NCBI GenBank assembly: GCA_017443025.1
Contig: JAFSPG010000012.1
Span: forward strand, 1 to 64,000
Direction of reading: 5' to 3'
Length of the DNA: 64,000 bases
From: Bacteroidales bacterium
GTDB lineage: Bacteria > Bacteroidota > Bacteroidia > Bacteroidales > UBA932
The position numbers and the translations under genes are program-made. Shown here piece by piece: positions 61,197 to 64,000 of the stretch; position 1 is the stretch's first letter, and the number at the start of each line of letters is the position of its first letter. A model generated the notes under the pieces. That model did not search any database and had not been told where the DNA came from. It worked only from the letters and a program-made list of their open reading frames with translations.

Positions 61197-61654
61197 AACA
61201 CAAAGCATTGTTCCCTGGGTCCTTCGACCCTTTCACCGCCGGCCATCTGAATATCCTCAAGCGCGCCCTGTCGATGTTCGACGAGGTAGTTGTCGCCGTG
61301 GGTATCAATCAGGACAAACGCGGCTTCTTCGACATGGATGCCAAGATGTCCATAATCAATCAGGCCGTCAAGGGTCTCAAGGGTGTCAGTGTCATCAAGT
61401 ACGACAATCTTACCATAGATACCTGCCGCGAACTTGGCATCAACGTGATTGTCAGGGGAGTGCGCAATATGATCGATTTCGAGACTGAGCGCTCGATCGC
61501 CGACGCCAACCGCCGCCTCGCCCCAGATATCGAGACGGTAATCATTCCTACCGCCCAGGAATTCGCCCATATCTCCTCTTCTGCTGTCAGGGACATCCTG
61601 AAGCATCACGGAGATACTTCGCAGTTCCTGCCCGCCGGAGTCAAATTGCCTTAA
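61193..61654 (+). CDS. coaD: pantetheine-phosphate adenylyltransferase
   Basis: A 153-residue enzyme of CoA synthesis that adenylylates 4'-phosphopantetheine. FPGSFDPFTAGHLNIL contains the TxGH nucleotidyl-transferase motif, VRGVRNMIDFETERSIADANR and EFAHISSSAVRDI complete the signature. Normal length. The start overlaps ung by 4 bases and a thioredoxin-like gene follows 5 bases later. Confidence 0.96.
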   Translation: MKHKALFPGSFDPFTAGHLNILKRALSMFDEVVVAVGINQDKRGFFDMDAKMSIINQAVKGLKGVSVIKYDNLTIDTCRELGINVIVRGVRNMIDFETERSIADANRRLAPDIETVIIPTAQEFAHISSSAVRDILKHHGDTSQFLPAGVKLP

Positions 61655-61659
61655 TCCTG

Positions 61660-63123
61660 ATGCTCCGAAGCGCCCTCATATCTCTTCTGCTGCTCTTTGC
61701 CTGCATTGTGGCCAGGGCCCAGGACAGTGCTGATTATGCTGCCCTGGAGAAGAAGCTGGACGCTTATGTGTCTTCCATCGCCTCCGACCCCGTTGCGGTA
61801 AAGCAGAAGGAATGTGACTTTCTCATTTCTTCGTGCAGGGACGATGCTATCCGCAGCCACGTGGCGACCTACCTTTACTCAAGGTACTTGAATTCTCCTC
61901 TTATGGGAGACGAGTCAGTGGCCATTTACATTACCGACAAATGGCTTATTCCCGGCAAGGCCAGCCTTCCTTCGTCCGACGATATGATGATGGCAAGGGT
62001 TTACGCCGACTTCAACCGGGCTTCGCAGATAGGTTTTCAGGCTCCCTCGCTTCTTTTGACAACTCCCGACGGCTCACAGACTACGCTTGATTTCAAGCAG
62101 AGCGGCCTGAAGCTGCTATTTATCTATGATACTTCCTGCAGTCAGTGCCGTACTGAGTCGACGCTGCTTTCGGCCCTTCTTCCTTCCTGCGGACACAGCC
62201 TTGAGCTTGTGGCCCTGTACGCAGGGACGGACGAGAGCTCCTGGCTGTCATATAGCCATAAGCGCCTTCCGCCCGAGGATACCTCTCTGAAGGTATCACA
62301 TTACTGGGACCCCTCTTCCGAATCGGGGTTTCAGCAGAAATACGGTGTACTGAGCACCCCGAAAATGTTTCTGATAGGGGATGGCGGAATAATCCTCGGC
62401 CGTAATCTGAATACCCGTTCCCTGCTTGAGCTCCTGGATGCCCTCGACTCACCTTATTCTTATGGCGAGCCGGAGTCCATGGACCTTCTTGAAGGTATTT
62501 TCAAGGGACAGGATGCCGACGGAATGATTGCCTCGGCAAAGTATCTTTCTTCCCGCGGTGCTTCACGTGACAGTACAATGTGGAGGCACGTGACGGGCGA
62601 TATGCTTTATTTTCTCAGCGGACGTCGCGGCGAGGCTTCGCACGCCGCAGCAGCATGGGTGGCCGACTCTCTGGTGCTCGCCAGGCCTTCAGCCTGGAAG
62701 GGAGACGATACCCTTACCGTACTGCCGCTTGCAAAGCTTATTTCCGGGCTTGCCGGCCTTTCGCCAGTAGGTACCGTCGTTCCATCCCTGAAACTGCCGG
62801 GTACAAAGATTGAGAAGGGAAATGCCAAATCAGGCTCCTGGAAACTTGACAAGCTCAAGGGAGAGCCTTCGATAATTGTCTTCCGCGTTGACGGCTGCGC
62901 TTCCTGCAAGGCCGAATCGGCAGCCCTGGAAGCCCTTTCTCGGCTGGCTGAAAACAAGAAGACTGTGTTTTTCTTCGTGGATATGGATGCCCTTACCGAA
63001 GAGCAGAAAGAGGCCGTCACCGAAAAGTTCGACCTCACCACGGCTCCCTTTATCTTAAGTACCGACAAGAAGGGAGTTATCCTTAAAAAGTATCTTACTT
63101 TTACTGAGAACTCAGAGCAGTAA
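61660..63123 (+). CDS. exported protein with two thioredoxin-like domains (DUF5106-like)
   Basis: A 487-residue exported protein with a signal peptide ending near ARA-Q (residue 20). An N-terminal helical DUF5106-like part (about 25-125) is followed by a thioredoxin-like domain with CSQC near residue 163 (IYDTSCSQCRTES) and a second one with CASC near 410 (FRVDGCASCKAES). The intervening region is helical. Two CxxC sites suggest a periplasmic disulfide relay or thiol reduction role. Its stop codon overlaps the convergent DJ-1 gene by 12 bases. Confidence 0.8.
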   Translation: MLRSALISLLLLFACIVARAQDSADYAALEKKLDAYVSSIASDPVAVKQKECDFLISSCRDDAIRSHVATYLYSRYLNSPLMGDESVAIYITDKWLIPGKASLPSSDDMMMARVYADFNRASQIGFQAPSLLLTTPDGSQTTLDFKQSGLKLLFIYDTSCSQCRTESTLLSALLPSCGHSLELVALYAGTDESSWLSYSHKRLPPEDTSLKVSHYWDPSSESGFQQKYGVLSTPKMFLIGDGGIILGRNLNTRSLLELLDALDSPYSYGEPESMDLLEGIFKGQDADGMIASAKYLSSRGASRDSTMWRHVTGDMLYFLSGRRGEASHAAAAWVADSLVLARPSAWKGDDTLTVLPLAKLISGLAGLSPVGTVVPSLKLPGTKIEKGNAKSGSWKLDKLKGEPSIIVFRVDGCASCKAESAALEALSRLAENKKTVFFFVDMDALTEEQKEAVTEKFDLTTAPFILSTDKKGVILKKYLTFTENSEQ

Positions 63124-63687
63124 TCCGCTCTTGACCTTGCTCCAGGCTTCTTCGCCGCGCATCGCCTTAACGATTTCAAGGGCGAAGTCCAGCGCGAAGG
63201 CCGGGCCGCGGCCGGTAATCATCCTGCCGTCGCGGACGGCCGGCTCTCTTTTGAGAATTGCGCCCTGGGCGAGCATTCCGTCCTCGCAGCCGTCGTAGCA
63301 GGTGAAGTTGCGGCCTTCGAGATAATCTTTGCCCAGCTGAGAGAGTACGAGCCCCGGTGCTGCGCAGATTGCAGCTACCAGACCGTCCGCTTCAGCGTGC
63401 TCCTTCATAAGTGAAATCAGCTCCGCGTCTTCGGCGAGATTTTTCGAGCCGGGCATTCCTCCAGGGAAGATGAGGATGTCGCTCTCGTCGAGTTCTTCTT
63501 CCTCTACGCAGAAAAGATTGAAAACAGTGTCGGCCTCTACCTGTATGCCGTGCGAACCGCATACCTGGAAGCTGTCGGAGATGGATACTGTTCTGGCATA
63601 GATGCCGGCCCTGCGAAGGACGTCGAGGGTGGCGAGGGCTTCGATTTCTTCAAAACCTTCGGCGAGGAAAATGTAAGCGTGATTCAT
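63112..63687 (-). CDS. DJ-1/PfpI family protein
   Basis: A 191-residue DJ-1/ThiJ/PfpI superfamily protein. ILAEGFEEIEALATLDVLRRAG starts the fold, and the nucleophile Cys is in VAAICAAPGLVLSQLG. Members act as glyoxalases, chaperones or deglycases; this type is often annotated as 4-methyl-5-(beta-hydroxyethyl)thiazole monophosphate biosynthesis (ThiJ), which is not well supported. The ATG at 63687 is used; the longer frame runs through the tRNA-Gln gene. Its 3' end overlaps the convergent thioredoxin-like gene by 12 bases. It is probably cotranscribed after tRNA-Gln. Confidence 0.9.
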   Translation of the reverse strand: MNHAYIFLAEGFEEIEALATLDVLRRAGIYARTVSISDSFQVCGSHGIQVEADTVFNLFCVEEEELDESDILIFPGGMPGSKNLAEDAELISLMKEHAEADGLVAAICAAPGLVLSQLGKDYLEGRNFTCYDGCEDGMLAQGAILKREPAVRDGRMITGRGPAFALDFALEIVKAMRGEEAWSKVKSGLLL

Positions 63688-63701
63688 GGGAAAGAATTTG
63701 G

Positions 63702-63772
63702 TTGAGGTAAGAGGGTTCGAACCTCTACTGAGGGAACCAAAATCCCTAGTGCTACCATTACACCATACCTCA
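63702..63772 (-). tRNA. tRNA-Gln (anticodon TTG)
   Basis: Minus-strand cloverleaf: acceptor TGAGGTA/TACCTCA, D arm with GTGTAATGGTAGCAC, anticodon arm AGGGA-TTTTGGT-TCCCT giving TTG, T arm AGAGG/CCTCT with TTCGAAC loop. A U1-A72 pair is typical of tRNA-Gln. CCA not encoded. Confidence 0.93.
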
Positions 63773-63782
63773 AAAGTGCGTG

Positions 63783-63814
63783 CAAAGATAACCAAGTTCC
63801 CCGGGAAAAGCAAA
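63783..63814 (-). promoter_or_regulatory. promoter of tRNA-Gln
   Basis: TTTG (63811-63814) and TATCTTTG (63783-63790) on the minus strand, 20 bases apart, about 10 bases before the tRNA. Confidence 0.75.
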
Positions 63815-63841
63815 TATTTTGGAAATGACGGCAGGATGGGC

Positions 63842-63849
63842 TATCTTTG
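63842..63849 (+). promoter_or_regulatory. -7 box TATCTTTG before the alanine racemase gene
   Basis: Consensus box 27 bases before the GTG at 63877. Confidence 0.55.
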
Positions 63850-63876
63850 GAATCTGTTTTAAGGATTATTGTATCA

Positions 63877-64000
63877 GTGCAGGCTATTTTCGGAAATAAC
63901 GACTTTTCGAGGCTCGAGCTAAGCCGCAGTGCCTTGTTGCAGAATTTCAGGTACTTCCGCTCCAAGCTCAGGCCCTCGACCGAAATGCTCGTCCTTGTAA
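63877..64000 (+). CDS. alr: alanine racemase N-terminus, cut by window edge
   Basis: The first 41 codons, beginning GTG at 63877 after an AAGG, match the start of the alanine racemase domain: SRLELSRSALLQNFRYFRSKL followed by RPSTEMLVLV, just before the expected PLP-binding KA.AYG motif that would lie beyond the edge. It makes D-alanine for peptidoglycan. In many Bacteroidetes this domain is fused behind MurF; here no MurF part precedes it, so it looks like a separate gene. Only the N-terminus is visible. Confidence 0.75.
   Translation, partial: MQAIFGNNDFSRLELSRSALLQNFRYFRSKLRPSTEMLVLV

Overview
The window is a chromosomal segment of a member of the Bacteroidota, most likely order Bacteroidales. 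Evidence: promoters of the TAnnTTTG type (many with an upstream TTTG about 19-21 bases away) before most transcription units, very few Shine-Dalgarno sites, outer-membrane receptors of the TonB/OMP beta-barrel type, a type B L31, the Bacteroidetes gene order HU - tiny COX24-like basic protein - RNase G, and a V-type ATPase operon with a DUF2764 gene. Coding sequence is moderately GC-rich apart from a few AT-rich accessory genes. I cannot name the genus.

Layout. 1-1.6 kb: the end of an unknown AT-rich gene and two divergent, related small genes that look like stand-alone winged-helix DNA-binding proteins, separated by a region with three identical palindromes. 1.6-7.1 kb: a membrane-bound sugar-nucleotide dehydratase of the FlaA1/CapD type, a GH77 4-alpha-glucanotransferase and an FKBP-type lipoprotein. 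7.1-14.4 kb: a seven-gene V-type ATPase operon (E, DUF2764, A, B, D, I, K) whose K subunit carries all the residues of a sodium site. 14.4-17.8 kb: L31, a repeat-rich gap, and a coupled pair of a NamZ/DUF1343 glycosidase-like gene and phosphoglucosamine mutase.

17.9-20.7 kb is an accessory patch between tRNA-Glu and tRNA-Val: an AT-rich HExxH metalloprotease-like gene, a small lipoprotein and repeats. 20.7-28.1 kb: an M23 peptidase lipoprotein, a glycosidase-like lipoprotein, then a tightly overlapping six-gene minus-strand operon for membrane lipid synthesis (CDP-alcohol phosphatidyltransferase, GtrA-like, acyltransferase, FAD enzyme, SDR, PAP2/Aur1-like). 28.2-37.4 kb: flavodiiron protein, glutamate dehydrogenase coupled to a receiver-domain/PEP-synthase-like fusion, and a giant AsmA-like protein whose reading frame runs into tRNA-Leu. 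37.5-42.8 kb: a His/Cys-rich small exported protein with a TonB receptor (probably metal uptake), then a second beta-barrel receptor. 42.8-47.8 kb: S21, a sirtuin with an AAA-type ATPase, L21, L27, SerS and RuvC. 47.9-64 kb: a third large receptor, TcdA, Lnt, a LysE-type exporter, a PASTA protein, RluA-type pseudouridine synthase, RNase G, COX24-like peptide, HU, Lon, uracil-DNA glycosylase, CoaD, a two-domain thioredoxin-like protein, a DJ-1 family protein, tRNA-Gln and the start of alanine racemase.

The most unusual structure is a family of four intergenic elements (two near 14.8-15.2 kb, one near 20.3-20.5 kb, one near 40.1 kb) that share a fixed G-rich core and whose hairpin arms differ in sequence but keep pairing, as expected of a structured RNA or a mobile palindromic repeat. 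No CRISPR array, transposase, rRNA or phage gene was seen.
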